From Sequoia sempervirens (taxonomy: Eukaryota; Streptophyta; Pinopsida; Cupressales; Cupressaceae): a stretch of DNA of 64,000 nucleotides. The notes under the pieces were generated by a model that worked only from the letters and a program-made list of their open reading frames with translations, was not told the DNA's origin and made no database searches. The DNA lies in assembly GCA_007258455.2 (NCBI GenBank), contig VDFB02193867.1, positions 527,364,751 to 527,428,750 of the forward strand. The letters run 5' to 3'. Both the position numbers and the translations under genes were made by a program. Position 1 is the first letter of the stretch. Every line of letters begins with the position of its first letter. Positions 10,070 through 22,105 of the stretch are shown piece by piece.

Positions 10070-12675
10070 ATGCCAATATCAATCTATTACCCAAATCCAG
10101 TTCCACTCTATACACCCATGGGGTCATCATATACTACAAATGCCAATGATATATCAACTATGGATTCCCCTAATCAAGGTTTTAACACATCTTGTCACAT
10201 GGAAGATTTCAATCAAAATCCTCATCCATATCAAAATAATTCTTATCAAGGGTTTCAAAATCACCATTAAGGAAAAAATCTACAATATCAAATTGCCCTA
10301 AATTTACTTAAGAAAATAGTTGAGAAACTTGAACAAAATTAAAACATGACATGTATCATCAACATGTTCAATGTCACGAAATTGCATATCAAAAACCACA
10401 ACATCAACACTTGAGGTCTAAACTTACAACATCAAAACATGGCATATCATCAACAACATGTTAAACGCCATAACATAAAATATCAACAACAAACAAATAT
10501 CATCCCACAAACATCCCAATATCCACATCAACAACAGTGCCAACATCATCAAAACATTGATTCATATCAACAATAATGTATATTTCCCCAACATCAAGTG
10601 AATCAACAACATCAATGGTCACAAAATCAAAATTAGATCACCCAACATCAAAATCAAATCCATCAACAATATCAACCCCAAAATCAACAATATCCACATC
10701 AAAATCATCAATCTCAAAACCAACAAGAAATTCCATCTCAAATACAATAATAATCTCCACCACAACAAGCCTTATAATCCAACCACACCACTAAACACAA
10801 ATACACTCCTTTAGGGGAGCCAATCAAGGGGGTGTTAAACACGTTAGTTATTGCTAAAATTATCACACTTCCAAAATCATCATGAAGTGGCAAATCTATC
10901 TTCAAATTCCCATGGTACAATGACAAGGCCTATTGTAAATACCATGGAATAAAAGGTCATGATGCATCAAAATGTGTTACACTCAAAAATATTATCCAAT
11001 ACCTTTTGGGTAAAGGAGAAATAGCTATTGAATACAACATTAAAGGATCAATTACTAATGAAAACAGTGACAATGTCTCAACCTCAAAAGTTGAAAATAA
11101 TGATCAAGATCTATCTACCACTGATCACATTGAAGATATATTTACCTCTCCTAGTGAGAAAGAGGAAATACATCAAGAATCTTTCCCAAAGCATGATCAA
11201 AATCAATCACTAAATTCTAACAATGGTCCAATTCAAGAAATCTTAACATCGTTTGATCTCATGATTAAAAAAATTGACAATATCTCAAATTCAAATGTTG
11301 AAGATAATGATAAAAAACTGTCTACCAATGATCACATTGACAATGTCTCTACATCATCTAATGAGAAAGAGGACCCATCTCAAGAATTTATCCCCAAGCA
11401 TGATCAAAATCCTTCACCAAGGTTTAGCAATATCAAACAAATCCTTAGTTCAATGCTTGATCCAAGTTCCCTTCAAGATCAAGAGAACCTTAAATCTATA
11501 CCCATACCTAAAGAAGACATTCAAGAACCCGTTGCAAACAATCCATCCTTTGAAATTGACCCATTTCAAGAATTCAATAAAAAGAATATCAAAAGAAATT
11601 TTGAAATCAATCAAGATCAAGTATCTAGGTCTTCTCAAGATCTAACAGGACTATTCCAAACTGATATGGAAGATAACTCTGATAAAAGCTCAAATCCAAG
11701 ATCCACATCTCTAGGATACTACAATGATTTAATGGGTATCTTCCAATCCATACAAGATTTCACAAACAATGATCATATCCATATATCACCCACTCCTATA
11801 TCTACACATGAGATTTTTACTCCTAAATGACATGCAGATGATCTTTATCCAAAAAAAAAGTCTCATACTCTTAACATCATTACCAATGAACAAGAGTCTC
11901 CTACTGTTAACATCCTTACCCATGATCAAGGTATAGCAGAATCCATAGACATATTAGGAATTGATCATGAAGAATACTTATACATGAATTATGAATTAGA
12001 AAAATCCTTTGAAAAACAAACAAAAATAGATCATGATGAACCCTTCTACATGGATTGTGAATCAAGAACATCCTTTAAAGATCAAGCTGAAGATATCAAT
12101 CAGGAAGTTATCCCACATATGGAGGATCCTATCACTTATAAAATTGGATCACTTACCTTTGTTAGAGCAAGCTATCTTACCAATGAAGAATCTATCACCT
12201 TTGAAGATCCACAATAGAGCAGAGAAGGATTAAAACACCTTGTTTCCAAAATAAATTATATCCTATTACAAATAAAATATTTCAACAGATGCATTATCAA
12301 GGTAGAGGATTAGGCCTACATGAACAGGGTATCCTAAAACCAATGCAAATTATTGACAATCCTAAGCATCGATGTCTTGGTTATTCAACAATTAAGGAAT
12401 CCAAACATATTAGTGATACCTCTATAATACAGGGGGGAATTTTATCTAATGCAAACAACAACATAGAGAGCACAAAGAGTCCTTATGATGAAACTGCTAC
12501 CAACACTACAACTAGCCATATCATGAATCGTCATCCACACAAATTTCAACCCTCTAACTGGGACCAACAACAAGAGAAAAAGTTGTATCAAAGAAATGAA
12601 CAAGTCTTTGAAGCAAAAGAATCAGTGAAACAAAATGGACAAATAAAATACAAATGGATACCAAAGAAAAAGTAA
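10070..12675 (+). pseudogene. Outer-element gag relic with zinc-finger-like box and G-patch-like tail
   Basis: Plus-strand pieces read through a Q/N/H-rich segment (10070-10760). Next comes YTPLGEPIKG and a zinc-finger-like box AYCKYHGIKGHDASKC at about 10930-10980, of the CX2HX4HX4C kind seen in Tat-clade gag. A long open linker (about 10990-11830) rich in Ser, Asn and Asp follows. Then come LTFVRASYL near 12155 and a G-patch-like GRGLGLHEQGILKPMQ at 12300-12350. Stops break the first 900 bases. The frame at 11006 has no ATG of its own and is continuous with the zinc box upstream, so the start at 10070 is only the first ATG of the visible block. Gag would package the element RNA. No pol follows. 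Confidence 0.65.
11065..11420 (+). repeat. Internal tandem duplication in the gag linker
   Basis: Two blocks of about 64 residues (DNA about 11065-11215 and 11265-11415) align: NVSTSKVENNDQDLSTTDHI and KHDQNQS in the first correspond to NISNSNVEDNDKKLSTNDHI and KHDQNPS in the second. The linker has lengthened by duplication while staying open. Confidence 0.7.
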
Positions 12676-14664
12676 GAAAATCATCCCTATCAAACTCCAT
12701 TAGTCAAAGAAACTATGGGGAAAAATTAAAAAGGCAAGTTCATCCATAAAAAATGTCCACCGATGCAAAATAAATATTCATTAGTGACCTACAAGGTATA
12801 TCAAGAAGTTGGTCCCAATAAAATCTCCATATCCACCCATCATTTCTCATCATCCCAAGTTTGGAGAGTCAAAGATTCCAAATTGCTGATCAATCCAACT
12901 GAATCTCATATTCCTCAACACATTTCACCATCCATGATATCCAAATCTCGCATTGACCATGTGTTGGCGACAACTCTTTATCATAAGGACTCTAAGGACA
13001 CCCTATCATGATGTGTGCATCTAGGAAAGGTTAACTCTGGTATCAACAAAGAAGATAAGAATTATCAGGGGTTACATTCAAGTGTCTTTATCTTAGCAAA
13101 ACAAATCATTCAAGTAGTATATCATTGGAACAGTATGACAAAAAAAACACCTATATTAGCCCCAACAATATCTACATCAATACCACTAGGTGGTTCAACA
13201 TGAGCATACAATATTTCAAAAAAATAAAAAATAAAAATAAAAAAATCAAGAAAAGAGTAAAGATAAAAATCGTCCTCCAGTGAAAACCACTATGGTGGTG
13301 GTTTGGACAAGTACATGGCGAAAACCTGGAAAACATGTGTCATGAGTAGAATCGACCATCTGCATGCACCATTTTAGGTAGAAGCATCTCATCCTATCCA
13401 TAATAAATCCAATATTACATCCATCATCCATCCATCTTATCCATAATAAACCCATGAATCATTCATCCAACCCATTTTTATCCTAATCCAACTTATCTTG
13501 ATCTTGAAAAAGGTTCAATGCACTGTAGATCACATTTTCTTACATATGGTGAACATCTTGACATGGGTTACTGTCATTGATCCTATCTTATATCCAACAT
13601 TATTTGAGCCATGATGCATTGTCTAAAGGGGCATACTCTATCCAAACATGTTATCCAATCACAAGATAATCCTTGCATTTTTTTTACATTGCTAGACATT
13701 GAGGGAAAGTACTTACATCTTGCTTCAAAATAAATATTGATCTATGTCTTCTAGCTCATGTTGTTATCTTGGCATTTTCCAAACAATTAAAAAAAAACCA
13801 TATCAGTTGCATCCTATTGACACTTCAACGTGGTATCAAAACATTCAACAATCTTGTTCCTAGCATGGATACAAATCTCGATCAATCAATAATCATCTTG
13901 GGATGTATATTTCTCAATCCTCGTGTTGTTCCAATCGTGACAAAACTATCTTTGCATTATTATGTATCCTCAATAATGTTATCATTATTGGTAATTCCTT
14001 AATCAGATCAATTGATTTTAGGCTAGCTATCAACAAGATCTCAAAAGACTATTGATATCCCTACATATTGATCTCTTTATCATTCATCCATATGGTCAAC
14101 ATCAAAATCCAAAACAAAGTTGTAAAACATCAAAAAACACAAAAAAAATGTAGGTCATCCCTAGACGAGCCGCATTGAGTCAAAATAAGTGAACTACAAG
14201 CCTCTGCATGTTTAACGTAGGAAAGGCCATCATTGATGAGCCCATGATGCCCTAGGTTAGTCCCCCAAAAATAAAAAAAACATTTAAAATATCTTATCAA
14301 AATCCAAAAAAAATGTTACTTAATACAGTTGAACTATGATGTCTCTCCATTTGTCATGTAGGCAAGGCCATCATCGATGAGCCCCTGAGGCACTAGGTCA
14401 ATCCCTTTAGGTTCCCCTAGGTAATTATCTCTAAATCTCTCAAAAATAACAAAAACAACATCAAATAATTATAAAACCTCAAAGTCATATCTCCATTGTC
14501 ATCTATCCACAATAAACTTTTGATGCATAGTAAAAAATCATCGCCTTCAACCTTTGACAAAGCAATCAACAAGAAAAAAAAATCAGAATCTAAAAGCTTC
14601 CAAGCAAAAGATCACAAAGATTTGATCATCAGACTAAAATAATTCCTAAGTGAACTAAACTACC
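12676..14664 (+). other. Non-coding internal region of the outer element
   Basis: Short open frames here show no RT, RNase H or integrase motif. A phrase with GGTGGTTTGGACAAGTACAT and GGCGAAAAC near 13290-13330 resembles the post-coding region of plant Tat-like elements. Two ~80-bp direct repeats (14189-14268 and 14329-14410) share GGCCATCATYGATGAGCCC and a CCTAGGTTAGTCC-like end. The region is cut at 14664 by the inner element and continues at 26644. Confidence 0.55.
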
Positions 14665-14809
14665 TGTTATGCCTTGCATAACCACCCCATTTTATTTTAC
14701 TTTGGAACAAAATGGGTTCCCCTTTTCTTTCATTTTCTTCGCCTTTGGTTGTTTGGTTGGGTCTTAGCAATTCTTTTGTTTTCCTCCTTGGGCCTTTTCT
14801 TTTTTTGTT

Positions 14810-15410
14810 CTGGCGGATGTGGAACCGAAACTGAAATCGAACTTGGAATTCCTTCCAAGTTCTGATTTTTGTTCCTTTCCTGGTTCCGGTTCCGCCTCTT
14901 TTTGTTTTTTCTTTGGGCAATTTTTGGTTTTGTTCCAGCAGACACGGAACTGGGAACGAAACCGAAACTAGAACTTTTCTAAGTTCCAGGTTCGGGTTCT
15001 GTTCCGGTCCCGGTTCTGCCTGTCTTGTTCTTTTTGCCTTTGTTCCTTATGTTTTGTCATGGGGTGCCTTCTCCCCTTCTTTTTCTTCCTTCTCATCTTT
15101 TTCTTTGTTTTCTTTTTGAGTGTTGTCAGAGGTGGGATCGGGACGGAACCAGAACCTGAAACTTTGAGAAGTTTCAGGGTTGGATTTGGTTATGGTCCCA
15201 GTTCCGTCAGGTTCGTTGTTTTTCCCCAGTTCTGATCACTCGGTTGGTTGGTTGGGTTTCAATTTTTGCATTTTTTGCTTTTGCGGACCTAGAGCTAGAA
15301 TGCAACAATGAGTGTGAAGTTAGTGAATAGTTTATGTTCGGTTCCTGTTCCAACCTCGGTCCTGGTTCCGATTTCATTTTGGTTCCGCTTCCGCCAGAGT
15401 TGGGTTTCTT
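14810..15410 (+). repeat. GGTTCC/GGAACC-rich degenerate tract in the LTR
   Basis: Many copies of GGTTCC, GGTTCYG, CCGGTTC and the inverse GGAACCRGAAC alternate over 600 bases; the 3' LTR has the same tract at about 24390-24970. Open frames over it are low-complexity translations (Phe, Gly and Ser rich, or Lys and Arg rich on the other strand), not genes. Confidence 0.7.
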
Positions 15411-15639
15411 TTTTTTTGCTAAGGATTTGTGAAAGGCGGGATGAGGAATGGTGTGTTTTCTATGCTTTAGGGGACTAATGAGGGCATTATTTTGTAGGAT
15501 TGAGCATATCCAGAACATCTGATGCTGAAGGAAGTCTAATTGGAAAGCATACCTCAACCAGATCTGGCATGAAACTCCTGAAGGACCAAAGTTGGCATGA
15601 AATTCTTTCTATCTGGTAGACTAGCAGTTGTATAAACTT

Positions 15640-15900
15640 TGGAATGCTTGGGTCGCTGAGACTCTTGAACGAAGGGTTTTCTCACAGTATGATGTCTCGC
15701 TGATGGTTGTGGTCTCATCGATAGGTGTATGGCTTCGGTGAGACTCCTGGCGATAAGTAGCATCGGGGAAATGTGTTACCACTCGCCATGACCTCTTGCC
15801 GAAAGTGGTAGTCTGGCTGATGGTTTTGGATATCGATATAACTTTGAGGGCTCACTATGACCTTCTGCCGATAGTTGTAAGTTATGTCGATGGCTACTGT
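15640..15900 (+). repeat. Periodic CGCYGAGAC / CCGATGG word array in the LTR
   Basis: Words such as TCGCTGAGAC, CTCGCTGATGG, TTCGGTGAGAC, CTCGCCATGACC, TTGCCGAAAG and CTGCCGATAG follow each other every 15-25 bases. The partner LTR has the array at about 25225-25470. Related words occur at 61560-62640 and 63650-64000. Confidence 0.65.
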
Positions 15901-16246
15901 AGAGAAACTAGCAGAAAGATTTGGATAAAGAGAAAAGGTCGTGAATCTCAATGACAACTGGGATGTCAGCTAGAAAAGGTAGATCGACATTAATGACCAT
16001 ACTTCAGAACATTCAAAGCAGCTCTGCAAAGAAGTCTCGAGGGTGGACACGAGGGCTGCGAGTTAATGCAATGGTTGCAAAAGATCTGAAGGCCATGCTT
16101 GGGAGCAATCTTTCACCGACATGAATAGGGTATGTGCATTTAATGCATCCTTGACTTTGTTCAAACTCTTCCAAGGCCGACTCTGTTGTAAAACGACTCA
16201 TTTTGTAAACCCTAAAACGAAGCCGACACATTTTTGGCACGTTTTG

Positions 16247-16253
16247 TATATAT
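16247..16253 (+). promoter_or_regulatory. Probable LTR TATA box
   Basis: TATATAT in the phrase CGTTTTGTATATATGGCACT, kept identically in the 3' LTR at 25820-25826 while neighbouring bases differ. Its place, after the word array and before the T-rich lead into U5, fits a core promoter for the element RNA. Inference from sequence only. Confidence 0.5.
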
Positions 16254-17329
16254 GGCACTTTTGCCTCTTTGTAAAAAAAGAAGATAAATTTTCTTAAGAG
16301 AGAAATTTTCTAAAGATAGAATAGACAGAGATAGAATCTTTTCAGTTAAGAATTAGCAAGCTAGGGTTTATAGCAGTTAGGTGTTTTTAGTTCAATAGGT
16401 AGAGGAAACAATGTATATTTCAAATTTCCATAGTATAGATGAAGATAATTGGAAGACATGGGTTTTCTGTACACTGGTGATCTTGCCAGATTTGTAAATG
16501 TTGTTTATCTATTTCACTAATAGTAGAAACAACCAGATTTAAATCTACTTCATATTGTACTCCAAAATAGTATTTATCTGGGATTAATCATTTGATTTGG
16601 AAAGCTTTCAAGGAATGAAGTTTTATCTTATGTTTTATTTAAATGATGGTTCTGCAATCTATTGTTAAGAGCTTGCACTATGAATGAATGGAACTTTGTA
16701 TTAATTACAAGTTAACTTTATTCTGCAGTTTTAGTTTAGGAATTCCTTGGAAGGTAACAAGTTTGATTAAGTTGGATGAATCAACATTCTCTTCAGTTTA
16801 AAAGCTTTGATCTATCTTTTTCTGTTTCTTTAAAACCCCCAGTTAAAGTAGGTTTGAATATATGTTTGATCTTAGAAAAATCCAGAAGATCAACACTAGT
16901 AGGCCCCTTGAACATTACAGTTACATCAACCATTGAGGGAAATCGGCATAGTCGTGAACCGATTAACAGGACCTTGGGAGATAGGTATCCATGTATTATC
17001 TTTCTCTTTCAGGAGAAACATAAGAGCAATATTTTGTTTACATGTTGTTGTGCAATTGTAACCATCAACAGATCTAGTGCTAGAAGGAGGGCTTGAACGA
17101 GAAAACTGGATAATATTGGGTTTTTCTCACTAGAAAGGTCCCATAGAGTTCTTCGATGAATTGACAACCCACCACCTTTGATAGAACTCAAGACCCCAAC
17201 AAGACACAAGATTCGCAAGACTGGGCCAACCATTATACCACCCTTATTAGCTCCACTCACTCCACTAGGCTTTTCACCAATACCCCAGTGGATACCTGTC
17301 AATTTACCACCAAATCTATCTCAAGTGTA

Positions 17330-18660
17330 ATTACAGCTGGTTCAACCCATCCAACAGTTGGCTCAACCCCCACCCCTGCCACCAATGGCTTACTTTATTA
17401 ATAATCCTTTACCATTAGGGACTATCCCTAGAGGTATACACGATCTCCCAAAGAGTCCAGAGAGGTTATGTCCCAAGTACATGCATGGGGAGTCAAGAAG
17501 TGCTGAGGAGCACATATAGGCATTTAAGGATGCATGTACCCATGCTCAGGTGGCTCATCAGGACGTTGTGTGCAGATTGTTACCCTATTTGTTGGGGGAC
17601 ATGGCATACAATTGGTACCTGAACTTATCCCAAAGGTTGGTTCTAGGTTGGACAGATTTGGAGAATGCTTTTATCAATCAGTTCAGGGTCTATGTAGACG
17701 CTGCTATTCTTTACCACTAGTTTGCCACCATAAGAAAAGAACATCATGAATCGCTCCCTATGTTTAACACCAGGTTCCAGAGAATGTACTGAAGGTTACA
17801 AGATCCTTACTTGGTGGCTGAGAACATTTCCATCTTGGCATACTCAAGGGCTGTGGACCCTTTGATTGGCTTGTTCTTAAAAAGGACCTATAATGCTAAC
17901 GAAACTGATTCTTTGGCCAAGGTATATCATCTCACCATTCAGTTGCAACAACAGATTAGTCTACAATCCGAGAGTCTAGGAGGAGTTCTCCCTCCTTTAG
18001 GATACCCAATGTCCAATCCACCCCCTCTATTCAATACAGTCCTAGGGATTTCCTATTCCCAATACGGACCCATGTCTGAATTCCAAGCTTCACCTCCCTT
18101 GCCATTTTTTAACAATGGTCCCCAGGATTCCTCTCAGCAAAATCAAAATTACCAAAATCAAGCTAGAGGATCAAGTTTAGTTAATCAATCTTTTGCTGTG
18201 AAGAATGTAGAAAATGAAAAGACTCTCCAACTGACCAACGAGATGGAGACTCTCAAAAAGACACTGTTTCAGATGTCTAATGACATGGCTCAACTTAGAC
18301 ATAATCCCCCTCACAACTAGAACCAAGGTTTTTAGAGTTAGGGAGGATATTCTAATCAGGGTGGTTATCCAAACCAAAATCACAATCGAAATTATAATGC
18401 CAACTAGAACACCAATAGGAATTTCCAGAACCAAAACTCCTCTAATCAAAATTATCAAAATCAGAATAGAGGATACAATCAGAGGCCTAACAACAATAAG
18501 CCATGGAATACTGGACCCAATAATAGAGGAGTCTCTCACAATTATCAAACGGGAGATGAAAAGCCACACACTGCCAATGTGGCAGACCTCCATCTTATGA
18601 CCAATTAGTGTAGACTACATGATATGACAGTTCATTCTGAGGTAAATTGCCTAGAAATGG
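17330..18660 (+). pseudogene. Inner-element gag relic
   Basis: From about 17385 the plus strand reads PMAYFINNPLPLG, then the retrotransposon gag core SPERLCPKYMHGESRSAEEH, DMAYNWYLNLSQRLVLGW and ENAFINQFRVY, changing frame between 17520 and 17810. The open block 17811-18320 continues it (VAENISILAYSRAVDPLIGL, then a Q/N-rich tail). A zinc-knuckle variant CRLHDMTVHSEVNC (CX2HX4HX4C) lies at about 18610-18650 after a TAG. Gag forms the particle and packages element RNA. At least four stops or frame changes make it non-functional. Confidence 0.82.
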
Positions 18661-19040
18661 AAAAAGTGGTTAAGATAGCCCAAGCCGATGCTCCATTTCA
18701 GGGTGCATCCAACAAATCTGGTGGATCAATGGATACTACCATGGCATATGATATCTTTGAGGAGCAACTTTCATTTCCCAACTAGGAGGACAATGAAGCA
18801 GTGGAAGATGTGTACAATGCCCAAGCCTTCCAAACCAAGGGAGGCCATTTCCTTAGAAATCATAATAGAGGGCCATTCACGACCTCTGCCCCTCCTAATA
18901 ATATGGTCCCACCAAATCAGAATGTGGATAATAATCCACCACCACCAAAGGGACCATTTGATTCTCAGAATAAAGGTAATTCATCTTCAGTTCCTAAATA
19001 TTAGGTTAGGAATGATTCAAAATTTGATTTTGTTTTAGAG

Positions 19041-19679
19041 ATGCAGAGGCAAAAGACTTCAATGTCTTTCTTTGATATTTTGAAATGGTGCCCAGCTCAA
19101 AAGGAAATCTTGCTAAAAGCCTTGGGGGGAGCATATAGGTCAAAAGGAAGAGAAAAGGCGACTTCGACTAATGAGATGACTGCGACGCTCTATAAATGTA
19201 AGATTGGTACTCCACCTTTCTTGCTAAGTCTGAGAATTTTTGGAAAGAATTTACATAACTGTCTGTTGGATTCTGGGGCGTCAAGGAATGTCATGCCCTT
19301 TTCCATTTGTAGGAAGTTAGGATTGAACCCCGTCCAAACAAACAAGAAGGTCATACAACTTGATAAAACATAGTTTAAGGTAGTTGGGGAATTGAAAAAT
19401 ATACATGTGAAAGTAGGGTCTGACCCTAGGATTTTGAACAGTATGGATATTCAAGTGGCAAACATTCCTGAGACTTATAGTATGCTGTTAAGTAGATATT
19501 TGATGAAAAGTATAGGGGGATATCTCTCCCTCGACTTTTCACACATGTGGCTACCATGGAGGGGAATGCCTACCCAGATCAGAATTGAAAGTGAGCCTAG
19601 ACTCAAACACATGATTACTGAGTATGACTCCCCTAATGAAGTAGCCTATTTCGAAACTAAGATAGGAGTTTACAAGTAG
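19041..19679 (+). pseudogene. Inner-element aspartic protease relic
   Basis: FFDILKWCPAQKEILLKALG precedes the retropepsin domain. The active-site motif LLDSGASRNVMP (Asp-Ser-Gly-Ala) is at about 19264-19300 and is intact. A TAG at 19371-19373 splits the domain; the next block (19392-19679) carries on with LKNIHVKVG and SMDIQVANIPETYSMLLSRY. A flap and a closing ILLGR-like segment are weak. The enzyme would cut the polyprotein; the stop prevents this. Confidence 0.8.
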
Positions 19680-20252
19680 GAGGAAATCATGACTTTTTCA
19701 GTACTTCATTCTAATGACTCACTCCTTTCACAACAGAATGACCCAATGATTACTATTAATTGACAAGTCCTAGCAATAAAATTACAATAGGATAGGCTGC
19801 TGCTGGGAGAGGAGGTCGATATGTGGAGTCTCCTACTTCCTAACTGGTGTAGGGTGCATTACCAGAATCATTCTGAGTTAACTTACCAACCCTGTGTAGG
19901 TATCTTAGAACATGTCTCCTCGGTAGAAGAAATTGGTGAATGTCAACCCCAGACTCCTACTAATGAATTTCCTTTTCAAGCAAAGGATGCAATCATCCTT
20001 ACGAGAGATGGCTCTGTTCAGAGGGAACCATCTCCTTGACTTGAGAAGACTCACATTTTGTGTTCTGAATTACCACTAGAGACTGAGGAGTCTCAATTTT
20101 TTCCAAATACACCTACCTCGAAAACACTTCCAATACCCAGGGCATTGGTGACAAGGGTACTAAATCATGACCTAGCTCAAGGGGAAGTTCAGGAATCACT
20201 TCCTGAACAAATTTTCAATTCAAGAAAATATTCTGATGAACTGTTTCCCTAG
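19680..20252 (+). other. Protease-to-RNase H linker, broken
   Basis: Reading frames 19821-20039 and 20058-20252 translate to polar, Pro/Glu/Thr-rich text without a recognised domain, each closed by a stop. They line up as the spacer between protease and the first RNase H domain. Confidence 0.5.
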
Positions 20253-20885
20253 TTGTTTTCAAGTACTGATGATCAACAACAGTTTGAGCCACCATATACT
20301 TCTGCCAAGCAAAAGACTGTAGGCCAGGAAAAGAAAGAGATCCCAGCCCCAGATCAATTATGGATTTTGAAATTTGATGGCTCTAAGTCCAAATCAGGAA
20401 GTGGAGCAGGGGTGGAATTAACCAATCCAAAGGGGAAGACTTACTTTGCTTCCTATAGGCTATAGTTTGGTTGCACAAACAACATGGCAAAGTATGAAGC
20501 TAGGGGCTTAATGTTTTCCTATCAGAAGAAGGTCACATCTCTTATGGTGATGGGAGACTTTGAAGTCATTATCAAACAGGTTCACAGCCAATATACTTGC
20601 CATACTAAAAGATTGGCTGCTTACAGAAATAGGGTTTGGAATTTGATCGAGGACTTTGATGCTTTCAGAATTACTCTGATTCCTAGGGAGAAAAATCACA
20701 TTGCAGATGCTTTGGTAGTTACTACTAGTACTTTGGAGCCTATGCAGGACTCCAAATTAAAAAGATTTTTTGTTGAGCTAGTTTCAATCCTAGCAATCCT
20801 TGATAATGTTCAGAATTTTCAAGTCTTCAAGGATGACCAACACATACTTTCCTTCTTGGCAAGTTCAGATGTCTTTGAAGGGTAG
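20253..20885 (+). pseudogene. RNase H-like domain placed before the RT
   Basis: The block reads LWILKFDGSKSKSGSGAGVE, then a TAG at 20463-20465, then NNMAKYEARGLMFS, MVMGDFEVIIKQVHSQY, AAYRNRVWNLIEDFDAF and REKNHIADALV. FDGS, the Glu in AKYEA, the Asp in GDFE and the Asp in HIADAL match the four RNase H metal residues. The sequence is of the archaeal-like RNase H type known as an extra domain in Tat-clade elements. In Tat elements as I know them this domain sits between RT-RNase H and integrase; here it lies 5' of the RT, and a normal Ty3 RNase H also follows the RT. It would remove RNA from RNA:DNA hybrids. Confidence 0.82.
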
Positions 20886-21199
20886 ATCATAGATGAATCA
20901 GATAGATATCAGGGAGAATGGGGCCCTAAATATTGTGATACAGAAGGAGTAATAAACTTAAAGAGTAACAGCATCCCTAAGGGGATGGTAGCCTTAGAAA
21001 GGATATTTGATTATGATCCTCTAGCTCAGGAGAGAGTGCCAACACAAAGCGAAGGGGGAAGTACAAATCTATTAATCTAGCTGATTCAGGCCCCGAAAGA
21101 AGTGTCCTTATAGGTAAGACCTGCCCCGAGAAGATCAGAAATGAGATAATTAAGGTGTTAAAATAAGATATTGTAGAAATTTCCTAGAGCTATGAATAT

Positions 21200-22105
21200 T
21201 TGAAGACTTTTGACACCTCTGTGATCACACACACAATACCGCTCAAGCCAAAAGCCAAGCCCTTTCATCAAAAGCAACACCCGGTCAACGCTTTGATCAA
21301 GGCTTTAATACATAAGGAGTTGCAGAAGATTTTATCAACAAGAATCATCTTCTCGGTAAGGCACTCCACGTGGGTTGCCAACCTAGTTCTAGTACGTAAG
21401 AAAAATGGGGAGATCAAGTTGTGTGTTGACTTTAGAAACCTGAACAAAGCCTTAAAAAAGGATAACCATCCACTTCCTTCTCTTGATGAGGTGTTACAAA
21501 CTGTTAATGGATCCCAGATGATGTCATTTTTAGATGGCTATTCTGGGTATAACCAAGTATTGGTCAGCCATGAAGATAGGATGAAGACTGCCTTCACTAC
21601 AAAATGGGGGATGTTTGCCTATCAATGCATGTCATTTGGCCTCATTAATGCTGGAGCTACCTTTCAACGTGCAATGGATGTGGCCTTTAAAGATTTGATA
21701 GGTAAGTGTATTATTGTATATGTTGACAACTTGACGGTATTTCCCAAGAAGAGAAAGGATCATGCTGCTGATTTAGCAAAGGTCCTTAAAAGATGTATTA
21801 ACTATGGAGTATCTCTAAATCCCAAGATGTGTGTCTTTGGAGTTTCTGAAGGGAAACTTCTAGGGCATGTGATATCAGAAAAGGGAATATCCATAGATCC
21901 TGACAGAGTTGAGGCTATTTTGAAATTGACAATGCCAGGCAGTAAAAAGGAGATGAGGTCCTTCTTTAGGAGGATTAATTTCGTAAGAAAGTTCATAACA
22001 GGGTTTGCAAAAATTGTCAAACCCCTCAATGAGATGATGAAGAAAGATGCTAAAATTGAATGGGGTAATGATGCTAAATCTGCATTCTCGCAGATTAAGC
22101 AATAA
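21200..22105 (+). pseudogene. Inner-element reverse transcriptase
   Basis: An open 301-residue block covering nearly the whole Ty3 RT. It has IPLKPKAKPFHQKQHPVN, VRKKNGEIKLCVDFRNLNKA, FLDGYSGYNQ (first catalytic Asp kept), FGLINAGATFQRAMD, the catalytic loop and LLGHVISEKGISIDPDRVEA (connection). The loop at 21719-21730 reads YVDN instead of YVDD, so the third catalytic Asp is Asn. The first codon of the block is only the first ATG; homology starts upstream (about 21190) after several stops. RT copies the element RNA; the Asn and the upstream stops make activity unlikely. Confidence 0.9.

Larger units (their letters stand above)
14665..17070 (+). repeat. 5' LTR of the inner element
   Basis: 2406 bp, collinear with 24239-26643. 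Divergence is uneven by hand comparison: about 10 differences in 240 bases near the 3' end (16560-16800), but about 30 in 255 bases across the GC-rich word array (15510-15770). The LTR holds a GGTTCC-rich tract (about 14810-15410), a CGCYGAGAC/CCGATGG word array (about 15640-15900) and a TATATAT box (16247-16253). Confidence 0.92.

Noticed and set aside
13833..13844. TGGTATCAAAAC as a primer-binding site
   Set aside because: It differs from TGGTATCAGAGC, has no LTR end before it and lies inside non-coding DNA of the outer element.
14660..15120. Overlapping open frames on both strands in the inner LTR
   Set aside because: They are translations of the GGTTCC-rich tract, recur in the partner LTR with changed frames, and show no domain.
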